Made by a program: the position numbers and the translations under genes. From Nicotiana tabacum (Eukaryota; Streptophyta; Magnoliopsida; Solanales; Solanaceae), in assembly GCF_000715075.1 (NCBI RefSeq), contig NC_134082.1, forward strand, positions 102,898,399 through 102,962,398: a DNA stretch of 64,000 nt, written 5' to 3'. Under the pieces are notes generated by a model. The model saw only the letters and a program-made list of their open reading frames with translations. It did no database searches and had not been told where the DNA came from. This document shows, piece after piece, positions 11,453 to 21,931 of this stretch (its first letter is position 1; every line of letters starts with the position of its first letter).

Positions 11453-12946
11453 GTGCCTCAAAGAAAAATGACGACTAACGTCGAAGCTGTTACAAGTGCT
11501 CCAGAGACTCAGAGTGGGAAGGTTCCTCGTCATGAGTCACAATTTGCGACACAACAAGAGCAGTACCACTCTCCTGAGTACCACTTGTACTCGTTTGATC
11601 TTGCTGCAAAAACTGAGAAGCCTGCCCGAAAGAGGGTACAGGAAGAAATGACCCGAAGAGTGAAAAGCTTAGAACAATGGTTGGAAAACATGCAAGGGTT
11701 GGCAGGCCAAAAGAGTGTTGCCTTCAAAGATCTATGTATGTTCCCCGATGTCCACTTGCCGCCTGGTTTCAAGACTCCAAAATTTGAAAAGTACGATGGA
11801 CATGGAGATCCCATAGCCCACCTGAAAAGGTATTGCAATCAACTGAGAGGGGCAGGAAGAAATGAAAAATTATTGATGGCTTATTTTGTGGAAAGCCTTA
11901 CGGGAGTAGCCTCCGAATGGTTTATGGATCAAGACACGTCTCGCTGGTATGTCTGGGATGACATGGCACAGGCCTTTGTCAGACAGTTCCAATACAACAT
12001 CGACATTCCCCCAGACCGCATGTCCCTTTAAAACCTGCAGAAGAAACCAAGTGAAAGTTTCAGGGAATATGCCATAAAATGGAGAGAGCAAGCAGCTCGA
12101 GTTAAGCCACCCATGGATGACCACGAGCTAATTACTGTCTTCCTTCAAGCGCAAGAGCCAGATTACTTTCAAAACATGGTGTCCGCAGTTGGCAAAACCT
12201 TCTCGGAAGCAATCAAGATTGGAGAAATGGTAGAGAATGGTCTTGAGACAGGCAAAATTATAAGTCAAGTTGTTCTTAAGGCCGCAACTCAGGCTGTCCG
12301 GGTTGAGTCAGATAATCTTAGCGGCACAAATGAGGAGATTGAAGAAATCATGATGACATCAGGGCCTAGAAGAGGTCCCAGGAGTACATCTCGAAGGTAT
12401 GAGCAGCCTCCTCAGATTTTCTATGGCTCCCCTGAGCAGTATTATCCACCTCAGGACGCTCAATACTCTGTCGCTCCACCTCAGTATGTTGTCCAGCCAC
12501 CAAAGCACCCCAGGAGGCGAGCACGAGCATCACAAAATCTCCAGAAGTCTCCACAAAATTTTCAGGTGCCCTATAACCCACAGCCAAGCCAGTGGTATAA
12601 AGGTGAACAAAGGCTGAAAGATAATTTTACACCAATAGGAGAGTCCTATGAAAGCTTATTTGAGAAATTAAAGAATCATGACATGATTGCACCTATTCCT
12701 CCAAATCGTGTGGACCCACGTGCAAGAAGCTTTGACCCTTCTAAAAGGTGTGAATACCATTCCAATGTCCAGGGGCACAATGTTGAAAGCTGTCGGGATT
12801 TGAAAAGAGAAATAGAAAGAATGATCCAAGAAGGGCGGATTGTGATTAATAACAGTGACATGGAGCACTCGAACCTCCTCGAGAACTTGCCTGCGGAGGT
12901 TGATGAGGTTGAAGCTGGTAATATTGATGCAAAGCTCAGTGGCTAA
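11453..12946 (+). pseudogene. Element A gag, one in-frame stop
   Basis: A single frame of 498 codons with one TAA at 12029-12031, where relatives would read a sense codon. The N-terminal region contains a basic helix (KPARKRVQEEMTRRVKSLE). Residues about 110-185 hold the capsid-like core of Tat/Ogre gag (KFEKYDGHGDP, RYCNQLRGAG, LTGVASEWFMDQD, AFVRQFQYNID). After the stop the frame continues with ESFREYAIKWREQAARV, a Pro-rich segment and a zinc-knuckle-like CEYH...GH...C at residues 433-447, where the second Cys of a CCHC box is His. The ORF ends NIDAKLSG and no pol follows. The start was set at the first ATG with Met-Pro-Gln; ATG at 11468 is a possible alternative. Confidence 0.85.
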
Positions 12947-13627
12947 AATGCCAATTTTGATAAAGTGGGAGGACGTTTTGTTCCTTGGTCAGCAAGAGAG
13001 AAGCTTGTGGTGGCTTATTTTGTTGTCATTTCTGTTGTCCGGATTATTAAGGTTGTAATTTGGATTTTGTCCTGTGTCAAACCTTCTTATCTTTCCATTT
13101 TGTCATAGCAATTTGTTTAAATTTTGTCCAGTTTGTGTTAGGATTTTATTCTGGTTGTTTTGTTTGTTTTTTTATTCAAACCATTTCGCCGGTAGTCTAA
13201 TGCAAAATCCGGTCTTTGATTATTCCCAGTCATCTTTTTGTTTAGTCGTGTTATCATTTCGTTCAATGCCGATTCTAGGGACATGACATGCGCACACACT
13301 TTGGGCCTAGTCTTTAAAGTTAATCATAAAACCCTGGAAAGGCGACCAGACCATTTAAAGAAAATAAGGACGGTTTGAGATTATTCAGAGCTCGAGTCAT
13401 GTGGAACTGGGGCAAGTAAAATATGAAGAAAAACCGTTAAAACCAAGATTCGCCAAATTGGCATGAAGGGTGTTCATGATAATGAGAGTATCGCCCAGCG
13501 GTGTTTAGAAGTGACAAATGAACAAACAGATGTTGAATACAATTGTCAAGTCTAGCACCATCGGAAGAGACTATAAATCTATTGTTTAATTGTGTTGTTT
13601 GCACTTGGCATGTCTTGAAGACTGGAA

Positions 13628-13674
13628 TGACGAAGGCATTTTGTTCTGCTACCTAAACACTTTATCCTTCGTTA
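13628..13674 (+). ncRNA. Conserved post-gag stem-loop of element A
   Basis: TGACGAAGG (13628-13636) pairs with CCTTCGTTA (13666-13674), 9 pairs including one G-T. The loop is 29 nt. The same stem and a very similar loop occur in B at 28784-28830. Confidence 0.55.
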
Positions 13675-13735
13675 CCCCTTTTGAGCCTTACTTGTTTTTC
13701 TTTCATACCCCTCGTTCAGAATCAGTAAAAATGAC

Positions 13736-13880
13736 TAGAAAATGCAAGCATGGCATGAAAAAAAAAGGAAAAAAAAAGAAGAAAAGAAAACAACAAAACG
13801 AAAAAGAGGGAAAAATGAAAGAAGGAAAAGAAAGAAAGATAACAAAGAAAAAAAAAGAAAATCAAATGAAAAGAGGAATT
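13736..13880 (+). repeat. Purine-rich tract before motif A3
   Basis: Runs of A and G with rare C or T, ending just before the structured motif at 13882. B has the same arrangement (28893-29095). Confidence 0.7.
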
Positions 13881-13881
13881 G

Positions 13882-13945
13882 GGAACTACGTTTGACCTGA
13901 TTCCTCAAAGAGGATACGTAGGCGCTTCACGGCTCGGTCATAGTT
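13882..13945 (+). ncRNA. Structured motif copy A3 (after gag)
   Basis: P1 is CTACG (13886-13890) with CGTAG (13917-13921). P2 is TCCTC (13902-13906) with GAGGA (13910-13914). TGACC (13893-13897) can also pair with GGTCA (13936-13940). Confidence 0.6.
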
Positions 13946-14281
13946 TTGAAAAAATGAAAAAAAACCCAATCAAAATATCCCCAAGCAAGAAACTGGGGCA
14001 AAAGTTGCGTTTGTTGTAAATAAATCTAATTCCGAAGGTTGTAATTAATAACCCAAAATCGATTCATTTTTGAGCCTTTAATACCCTTTCTTTCTAGCCC
14101 TATCCAAAACCCACATTACGGTCCAAAGAAAGACCTTCCGACCAGTCTTCAAAAGATGCCAAGTCAGACAAATAAGATTCTTACCGGCGAACATAACATT
14201 CTGTTTCCACAACAGAAAGGACTCTAATCTCCAACAAAAAGAGTCATGCCGGCAACACTCCAAATTCTCAGCTGGAAAGTG

Positions 14282-14425
14282 ATACAAATTAGAGAGTCTT
14301 ATTGGTGAAAACCTTCACAGGCACCATAAGGCGATAAAAGCTGAGAGAAAACCAAAATGAGAGAGGCTTGATAGTGAAAACCCTTCGGGCACTACAAGTC
14401 GAATAAGAGTGAGAATCGGATGGGG
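14282..14425 (+). repeat. Two to three degenerate tandem units, GTGAAAACC type
   Basis: Units begin GAGAG(T/G)CTT(A/G)TTGGTGAAAACC or similar and contain a GGCAC phrase and a purine end. Element B carries three of the same units at 29430-29615. Confidence 0.65.
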
Positions 14426-15352
14426 AATCGCCAATTGAAGATCTTGAAAGAGGATTGACGGTAAAGGATAGGCCCCATATGCATGTCATGGCCATTAGAG
14501 TCGGCATCTGCATTTGATAGAGTTTTTATTTATAGTTTCTTTTGTTAAAGAGTCATGTTTTTTTTCCCTTTGTCTTTTTATTCTGTTCCCTTTTATCTTT
14601 CTCCTTTCATAGAAAAATCCCCAATAGAGTCTGTCCGGTCAGAACAAGTATGAAATGACTTCAAATAGGCCATCAGCTTTCCAAAATGAGATCTGACTAG
14701 TACATCCAAGTGGTATAGTCAGCAGGGAACAAACGCGAGGCCAGTGTCAAAAAAGATATCCCCAGCAAAGGGAATTGACAAAAGGATTGACAAGCGTCAA
14801 GAGGGATATCCTTGCCAAAACCAAGGTTATAAACCTCAAAGACAAGGCCCGTGAACAAAGCAAGGAGAGCAGTGAGCACGATTCGGCGAAATCAATGCTA
14901 GACTAAAAGGGCGGGGAAATGCCAGTTTCCAAGCTATGCCACAAAAGAAGAGGGATATCCCCAGCAGGAAGGGATTATCCCCAGCACATAATATCATCCC
15001 CAACAAGTTGTGGAACACAAAGCAAGGAGGGAGAAAGGGAAAACCATCCCAGCAGGAGTATCACAACCAACCACCATGTTTTAAACTAACAATTTTGTTT
15101 GATTTGAAACAGGTAAGGGAAATGGCATTGAGGCAGAAACGCATGCCGCAAGGGATATTATCAAACTGGGGCAGAAAATTTTCCTTCCATTTAGAAAATT
15201 TTCTGGAAGTCAGGTACCCCCAGCTGATAACATTTTACCGCCAACAGGTAAGTAAATAATTCCTCAACAGTGTTATCCCTAGCAGTTGCGAGGGGTCCAA
15301 CACAAGGTTGGAAAGTCGGTAGCCTCAGCGGTTAGACTTCAAAGGAGGAAGC

Positions 15353-15386
<34 letters not shown>

Positions 15387-15470
15387 AACAAATAAATAAA
15401 AGAATAATAAAAATAAAATGGGGAAGGTAGAAAGGGAAATCCATCCCAATCCCCAGCAAGTATTCGGGTC
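14426..15470 (+). other. Element A 3' region, non-coding
   Basis: No coding signal. Contains repeated GGATATCC(CC)AGCA phrases (14750-15000), an AACTGGGGCA word at 15164-15173 and a (TAA)n stretch at 15352-15380. Confidence 0.6.
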
Positions 15471-15472
15471 TT

Positions 15473-15872
15473 AAGGATATTTTTGGGTTCATCCGCCCTC
15501 GAATAGGATATTTTGGGTTCATCCGCCCTCAAATAGGATATGTTGGGTTCATCCGCCCTCAAATAGGATCTGTTGGGTTCATCCGCCCTCAAATAGGATC
15601 TATGGGGTTCATCCGCCCTCAAATAGGATATGTTGGGTTCATCCGCCCTCGAATAGGATATTTTGGGTTCATCCGCCCTCGAATAGGATATTTTGGGTTC
15701 ATCCGCCCTCAAATAGGATATGTTGGGTTCATCCGCCCTCAAATAGGATATGTTTGGGTTAATCCGCCCTCAAATAGGATCTGTCGGGTTCATCCGCCCT
15801 CAAATAGGATCTGTGGGGTTTATCCGCCCTCAAATAGGATCTGTTGGGTTCATCCACCCTAAAATAGGATCT
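15473..15872 (+). repeat. Tandem array 1 of element A, 30-bp unit, about 13 copies
   Basis: The unit contains TGGGTTCATCCGCCCTC and AAATAGGAT. GGAT and ATCC inside each unit can pair weakly. Because 30 is divisible by three, the array reads as repeated decapeptides on both strands (for example RADEPNISYL on the minus strand), which I take to be incidental. Arrays between coding region and 3' LTR are known in Ogre elements. Confidence 0.9.
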
Positions 15873-15895
15873 TATTTTCAAAGTTATTGTTGAAA

Positions 15896-16370
15896 CCAGG
15901 CGCCCACCTGAATAACGAGAGGAATACTTTTATGTTCTAGTTTGACAGGCGCCCACCTGAATAACGAGAGGAATACATTTTGTCTTTTCATTTCTGTTCT
16001 AGGTCACCCACCAGTATAATGCGGGAATACATTTTTTGTCTTTTCATTGTTGTTCTGGGTCACCCACCAGTATAATGCGGGAATACATTTCTGTCTTTTC
16101 ATTTCTATTCTAGGTCACCCACCAGTATAATGCGGGCATATCATTTTTCATATCTTTACCACCAGGCGCCCACCTGTATAACGAGAGGAATACTTTCAGT
16201 CTTTAAAATTCTCACCAGGCGCCCACCTGAATAACGAGAGGAATACTTTTGTCTGTGCATTTCATATTTTAGGCGCCCACTTGTATAACAAGGGAATACA
16301 TTTTCTGTCTTTACCATTAGGCGCCCACCTGCATAATAAGGGAATACATTCCACGTCTTTACCCATAGGA
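15896..16370 (+). repeat. Tandem array 2 of element A, GGCGCCCACCTG unit
   Basis: About nine units of 48-57 bp, each with (A/C)AGGCGCCCACCTG, then ATAACGAGAGGAATAC. A sub-variant reads GTCACCCACCAGTATAATG. Isolated related units recur at 17447, 17508 and 17570. The same core forms the main array of element B (30623-31345), so the core predates the split of the two families. Confidence 0.85.
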
Positions 16371-16792
16371 GATGCATTTCCTCCTAAGTTTGTTTTAGTT
16401 TCATCCATAGGAGATGCATTTCCTCCTAAGTTTGTTTTAGTTTCACCCATAGGAGATGCATTTCCTCCTAAGTTGGTTTTAGTTTCACCCATAGGAGATG
16501 CATTTCCTCCTAAGTTGGTTTTAGTTTCACCCATAGGAGATGCATTTCCTCCTAAGTTTGTTTCAGTTCTACCCATAGGAGACGCACTTCCTAAGTTAAT
16601 TTCATCAATAGGAGACGCACTTCCTAAGTTTATTTTACCCATAGGAGACGCATTTCCTCCTAAGTTTAAGTTTTACCCATAGGAGACGCAGTTCCTCCTA
16701 AGTTTAAGTTTTACCCCCTAGGAGACGCATTTCCTCCTAAGTTCATTTTAGTTTCACCCGTAGGAGATGCATTTCCTCCTAAGTGGTTGTTA
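16365..16792 (+). repeat. Tandem array 3 of element A, 42-bp unit, about 10 copies
   Basis: The unit contains ATAGGAGATGCATTTCCTCC followed by TAAGTTTG and a T-rich spacer. TAGGAG and CTCCTA in each unit form a 6-bp stem with a 9-nt loop. Some units are shortened but keep part of the stem. Confidence 0.85.
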
Positions 16793-16833
16793 AAGATAAA
16801 AACAGAAAAAAAAACAACCAAAAAGAAAAAAAC

Positions 16834-17382
16834 CCTAGTCTGACGAACCTTCTCCTAGGATCAAAATCTCAGTCTGATGAATCTTTCTCCTGAGATACCA
16901 AAAACAAAAATGACCTAGTCTGATGAACCTTCTCCTAGGATCAAAATCTTAGTCCGATGAATTTTTCTCCTAAGATAGAGACCTAGTCTGACGAACCTTC
17001 TCCTAGGATCAAAATCTCAGTCTGATGAATCTTTCTCCTGAGATACCAAAAAGAAAAAACCTAGTCTGATGAACCTTCTCCTAGGATCAAAATCTTAGTC
17101 TGACGAGTTTTTCTCCTAAGATAGAGACCTAGTCTGACGAACCTTCTCCTAGGATCAAAATCTTAGTCTGATGAATCTTTCTCCTAAGATACCCAAAAAC
17201 AAAAAATCTTAGTCTGACGAATCTTTCTCCTAAGATACCAAAAAAAAAGACCTAGTCTGATGAACCTTCTCCTAGGACCAAAATCTTAGTCCGATGAATT
17301 TTTCTCCTAAGATAGAGACCTAGTCTGACGAACCTTCTCCTAGGATCAAAATCTTAGTCCGATGAATCTTTCTCCTAAGATG
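16834..17382 (+). repeat. Tandem array 4 of element A: 15 hairpin half-units
   Basis: Half-units of about 34 bp alternate. One type opens CCTAG and closes CTAGG, one CTCAG/CTGAG, one CTTAG/CTAAG. The inner sequence (TCTGAYGAA...TCTC) is nearly constant. Starts are at about 16834, 16868, 16913, 16948, 16982, 17016, 17060, 17093, 17128, 17162, 17208, 17251, 17285, 17319 and 17353. The stem ends change together, which keeps pairing. Confidence 0.85.
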
Positions 17383-17439
17383 CTAAAAAAAACATTTTTG
17401 AAAAAAAGAGAAAAAAAGAAAGAAAAAAAAAGGTCATTT

Positions 17440-18300
17440 TCCTAAATCCAGGCGCCCACCTGTATAACGAGAGGAATATATTTCAGTTTTACTTTCAAGT
17501 GTTGAAATTGGGAGCCCGCCCATAGAACAGAGGAATACATTTCAGTCCTTACATTTCAAGCATTGAAATTAGGCGCCCACCTGTATAACAAGGGAATACA
17601 TCCTAGTCTAGTGTTTATTTCACTCTCAGCACTGCATCAGTAGTATCAATGAGTTACAATTTTGCTAATGACTCACAAACTTTCCCAGTGCAAACTGGGT
17701 TAGGAAATTTCATTTGTGTTGTTTGTTTTGGTTGTCAGGAGCCTGCCTATAGAGCGGAGGTTGTTGTACGCCAAAGATTGAAGAAGTTAGGGGTCCGCCT
17801 GTAGAACAGCGGAACATCGTTCAAAGTCAAGCCGCAACCCATTGGAAGGCAGAAGGCTACGATAGAAGTCCCCAGCACTCAATCCAAGATAGAAGCAACA
17901 AGAAGCTCACCCCAAGAATGCGAGTCAACAGTCTGAGAGGGTCAACAAAAGCTAGTCACAAAAACAAAAACAAAAAAAAACAAAAAAAGAGAAGAAAAAG
18001 AAGAAAAACAAAAAGGGAGAAAAATACGGAAGTGGAGAACAAATGTGGTCTGTTCAAGAACTAGCGCCTACAACTAGCAAGTATCAAGATTCAAATCCAA
18101 AGTCTGTATGAAGCACCATTCAAGACTCAAGACCAAGTTTCAGAAGACTTAAGAGATAGGAAACCTTGTAACTAGTAGCTGATAGGCTTAGTTAGTCTTT
18201 TTCAGTTTTCATTTTTGTTGTAATGACAGGACCGCGGACCGGAACCTCGACGGAACGACACCTCGATCGGCTCTCCACTTCGGTACACTTCACTATCTCT
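17440..18300 (+). other. Element A region between arrays and last motif
   Basis: Holds degenerate GCCCACCTG units (17447-17600, 17735-17815), a degenerate AACTGGG word at 17693, an A-rich tract at 17957-18025 and sequence shared with B (GCACCATTCAAGACTCAAGA near 18111, compare B near 31860). No coding signal. Confidence 0.6.
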
Positions 18301-18307
18301 CTCATTC

Positions 18308-18380
18308 CCGAACTACACGTGGCCTGATTCCTGTATAACCAAGGATATGTAGGCAGCTCAGATACCAGGGCTCGGTCACA
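18308..18380 (+). ncRNA. Structured motif copy A4 (before polypurine tract)
   Basis: P1 is CTACA (18313-18317) with TGTAG (18348-18352), a compensatory change from CTACG/CGTAG. P2 is a shorter TCCT/AGGA. GTGGCC (18319-18324) can pair with GGTCAC (18374-18379). Confidence 0.6.
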
Positions 18381-18476
18381 TTCCCTCCCTTTCCTTAAGT
18401 GTAGTCCGTCCAAGTAATGGTCGGGTCAAAAACACGTCTAGTCGTTCTTTGTCGGAAAACTCTTCGTGTTTCCAGT

Positions 18477-18490
18477 CAAAGAGGGGCAGC
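18477..18490 (+). other. Polypurine tract of element A
   Basis: CAAAGAGGGGCAGC directly before the 3' LTR. B has the same tract at 32222-32235. Confidence 0.8.
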
Positions 18491-21400
18491 TGTAAGCACG
18501 TGATTTTTGACCCTCCCCGAGAATTTTCACATTTTTAGCATGAATATGTGAAATTGGGTCCAATATAGCTATTTTAACTATTTTTACTTTATTTCGTTGC
18601 AAAAGAAAATTTCAAAAATATATATATAAATTTTAGTTTATGTATCTCTCATAAACTTGAAAAATACAAAAAATTGTACTTTATTTTGGTACTTTATATA
18701 AATTCGAAAATTACAAAAAAAATATAGTTCTATTAATGTTTGCAGTCATTATAATTTTGAAAAAATACAAAAATATTACTTCATATTTTTACCTTTATTA
18801 AAGAACGAAAATTACAAAAAAAAAGTAGTTTTATTAATATCTTATAGTCATTTTAACTTTGAAAAATACAAAAAAAATATTACCTCATATTTTATCTTAA
18901 TATTTAAAACGAAAATTACAAAAATAGTTTTATTAATATTTTGTAGCTACTTTAAATCTTGAAAAAATATTTAAAAAATATATAGTTTTGTTTGAATACT
19001 AGTCTTATTTTTGTAGTTATTTTGCTTACATAGGACTAGTTAAGCAACGTTTTCCTATTTCTCTGGTCCGGGCAAAAGAATAATATTTGGGTTTAAACTA
19101 CCCATTTTTAGGCCTAATTTTCGGACCTAGCCCGTAATAATCCGAGCCCACCACGCATGGGACACAAGTCTTGGACCCCTACACACGTGGGGCCCAATTT
19201 TTTGAACAAGACACAAAAATGCACGGGGGACAAGGGCAAAGGGGAGGGGAAATTTTAAAAGGAAAAGAAAGATTTTGAAAGGAGTGGAGCGGACAGAAGG
19301 TGAGGGAAAAGAGGAGTGAAAAATTTTTTAAAGCAAAAGTTTTTGAAAAGGGGAATGGCACGTGAAAAGTAGGAAAATGAATTTAAAAAAAAGGCAAGAA
19401 ATTTTTGTTGAAAAAGGGGAGAAGACTTTCACTTCGGGGGGGACCAACGAAAAGGACTTTGGGGACTTTTTTTTAGAAAATTCTGAAGAGGTTATTGTTC
19501 ATCTTCTTCTTTCTCTTTGAAAGAAGTAGCAAGGAAAAAACCTACTGCTCCATGAACGGACCACCCTCCTCCTCCATCACCACCATCAACAAACCACCAT
19601 TGTTACCGACCCCACGTCCAAACCCTACTGTCGCAGCGAGGACTACCAGCCAAACCACTGCTCGTCTCACCACCGCTCAAAGACCATCGCCCAAACACCA
19701 TTAATGACCTCGCGACCACCACAAAACCATCACCAAACACCACCCCGTCATCCTCCTCAACGCCTAACAAACCCTACTGCAAAACCAACAAAAACGGGAC
19801 CAAACGAGTTCCCTCCATCCCTTCCGACACCCTCACGGACCAACTCCTCCATCGCCCATAACCACCACTGTCCAAACGAACGCCGGAAAACACGACAAGT
19901 CAGTCCCTCACCCCGTCGTAACTAAAACCAGTCGCGACAGTGACGACCATCGCCTTCCTCCTCCTTGAATCCGCCATTGTTGCCGTTGCGAGCTCCCTCC
20001 GTCGACCACTGCCTCCCGTCACCACCCAACACCACGACCAACAGTTTCCCCCCCGTCGTCAACCTCCAGAACCAGTCCGCCATTTTCAGTCCAACGTCGT
20101 CAACCTCCAAGCAGTCGTAGCTGCGGTTCGCGAGCAGTTGTGGGTTGCCGCGATCCCGCCTTGCCGAGTTTTCTGTTTTCCGTCGAGGTCGACTTTGGTT
20201 CGTCGAGGTCCGGTACGTCGAGATGCTGTCCGAGGTTCCGTCGTTGTTCTTCGTTCAGAGAGGTCCGGCTTGAGTTCCGTCGGAATCGTGTTTGTCGTTC
20301 TGAGTTTGTCGAGGTGCAAAGGTTAGTAAACCTCGATGTATTAGATAAATAAACTTTACGTTGAATGTTTGAGATGCAATATAAAAATTGGTATGGAAAT
20401 TTTCTGCCTATGTTTCATTGTCTGCATTTTTGTTCATTTTCATGTTATGTTATTCTTGTTTATTTTATGTCGTTTAATTAAGTTGGACTAGTCGTACTAT
20501 GACATAAGTTTGACATTAATCTGTTCGTCCTTTCCTTCGGTTAGGTCATTCGAAAAAATAGTATTAGCGCATGCTGTTACTACTACCGAAACACTCATTC
20601 ACTAAACTCCTTTTATTAAACTTCTAACAAGTCATGGGATTTTAGTTGTAAAGAGGCCGTAAGTTTTAGTATTGTTAAAGACATAAAAATGGCATCCTTT
20701 TAAAAAAAATAATAAAAAAAATACTAATAATAATAATAATAAAGAATAAAATGAGACGAGCCTCGCCGAATAAAAGGGACAAATTGCGGGGCCCTCACAG
20801 CATATATATTAAAAATACTTAGAATTCGGGACATGCCGTTTAGCAAATTTTACGGCCTTCCCCAAAACAACCATACGTTAGTTGCTTTAGGCGCGTCTTA
20901 AATAATTTATTTTTCTTAATTCGGGTGCACATTTATGTGACCCAAATCCAAATCTCAACCGAGTCGAGATATATCAATAACCACGGGTGCATTGATGTAA
21001 CGTGGTTCGAGATATGTTTTCACGACGTTGCAAGTCCTATAAAAATAACAGTGAATGATAAAAGCGGTTAAAAGATAAAATTGGCACATAAGTTCATACT
21101 TGTATAAAATCAGATAATCAAGCCGAATATAACAATTGAGCGACCGTGCTAGAACCACGGAACTCGGGAATGCCTAACACCTTCTCCCGGGTTAACAGAA
21201 TTCCTTATCCGGATTTCTGGTACGCAGACCATAATATAGAGTCATTCTTTTCCTCGATTCAGGATTAAAATTGGTGACTTGGGACACCCTAAATATCCCA
21301 AGTGGCGACTCTGAAATAAATAAACCAATCCCGTTTCGATTGTCCTTTAATTGGAAAAACTCCCCTGCGCCCCTCGGGCGCGGAAAAAGGAGGTGTGACA
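18491..21400 (+). repeat. Element A 3' LTR, complete
   Basis: Starts TGTAAGCACGTG, ends GTGTGACA, 2910 bp, TG...CA ends. By eye it differs from the 5' copy at only scattered positions. The last ~270 bp include a CCGTG/CACGG stem and sequence shared with the LTR end of B. Confidence 0.9.
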
Positions 21401-21926
21401 TATACTTCTATCGATTTACCTATTTGTTGCTCAAACATTTTATTAACTAGGCGTTGGTATGTTGCTCCTGCATTTTTCAGCCCGAAGGAAATCACGTTAT
21501 AGCAATACATACCATATTTCGTGATAAACGACATCTTTTCTCTATCCTCAGGGTTCATCTGGATCTGGTTGTACCCCGAGTAAGCATCGAGGAAGGTGAG
21601 GGTCTCGTGGCCGGCCGTGGCATCGATCAAATGATCGATATTAGGAAGCGGGAAGGAATCTTTGGGGCATGCTTTGTTTAAATCTTTATAATCTACGCAC
21701 ATTCTTAGCTTATTCCTTTTTTTTGGTACTACCACTACGTTAGCTAGCCATTCGGGATATTTTACCTCCCTAATGGATCCCATTTTAAGAAGTTTTGTAA
21801 CCCTCTCTTTGATGAATGTGTGCTTTACCTCGGATTGCGGTCTCCTCTTCTGCTTCACGGGTTTGAATTTGGGATCGACGCTTAGCCGGTGGGAGGTTAT
21901 CTCCGGTGGGATACCTATCATATCTA
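21401..21926 (-). pseudogene. Element C reverse transcriptase, N-terminal half
   Basis: An open frame of about 175 codons starting MIGIPPEITSHRLSVDP at the B junction. It shows normal RT blocks: CVDYKDLNKACPKD, LTFLDAYSGYNQI, ISFGLKNAGATYQRL, then ends at LVNKMFEQQIGKSIEVY against element A. The next residues would be the YIDD catalytic box, found at 5805-5826. This piece has no stop of its own; the disruption is by A on one side and B on the other. Confidence 0.9.
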
Positions 21927-21931
21927 GGTGC
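21927..21931. repeat. Target duplication of element B, left copy
   Basis: GGTGC here and GGTGG at 34358-34362, one mismatch. Removing B and one copy rejoins the RT codons W/stop-S-H-L-D-M of C in frame. Confidence 0.75.

Larger units (their letters stand above)
12947..14280 (+). other. Element A post-gag non-coding region shared with B
   Basis: Sequence directly after gag (TTATTTTGTTGTCATTTCTG and onward) is clearly related to B 28018-29400, including the stem-loop at 13628-13674, the purine tract at 13736-13880, motif copy 3, and a phrase CATTACGGTCCAAAGAAAGA near 14113. The homology shows common ancestry of the gag-only layout. Confidence 0.7.
5885..21400 (+). mobile_element. Element A: gag-only, Ogre-like LTR retrotransposon inserted in C
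   Basis: Two near-identical LTRs of about 2.9 kb flank a primer site, a 2.7-kb leader, a gag ORF with one stop, and about 5.5 kb of non-coding sequence rich in tandem arrays. No protease, RT or integrase is present in any frame, so it would need enzymes from another element. Gag resembles Tat/Ogre gag and the primer site is tRNA-Arg type, as known for Ogre elements. Inferred target duplication is TATAC (5823-5827 and 21401-21405). The high LTR similarity suggests a fairly recent insertion. Confidence 0.85.

Noticed and set aside
15332..16682. Minus- and plus-strand ORFs made of repeated decapeptides or 14-residue units.
   Set aside because: They are translations of the tandem arrays with periods divisible by three; no start context or conserved flanking coding sequence.
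16834..17382. CTGATGA in every unit suggested hammerhead ribozymes, or box C/D snoRNAs with CTGA as box D.
   Set aside because: The GAAA half of the hammerhead core and its stem II are absent, and the spacing between the C-like and D-like boxes is far too short for a snoRNA.
15473..17382. Regular repeats with spacers, CRISPR-like at first glance.
   Set aside because: Units are head-to-tail without unique spacers, lie inside a plant retrotransposon 3' region, and no cas-like gene is present.
21289..21400. Apparent C-terminal extension of the C RT frame (VTPPFSAPEGRR onward).
   Set aside because: These codons come from the end of the A LTR; the true RT sequence stops at the junction at 21401.
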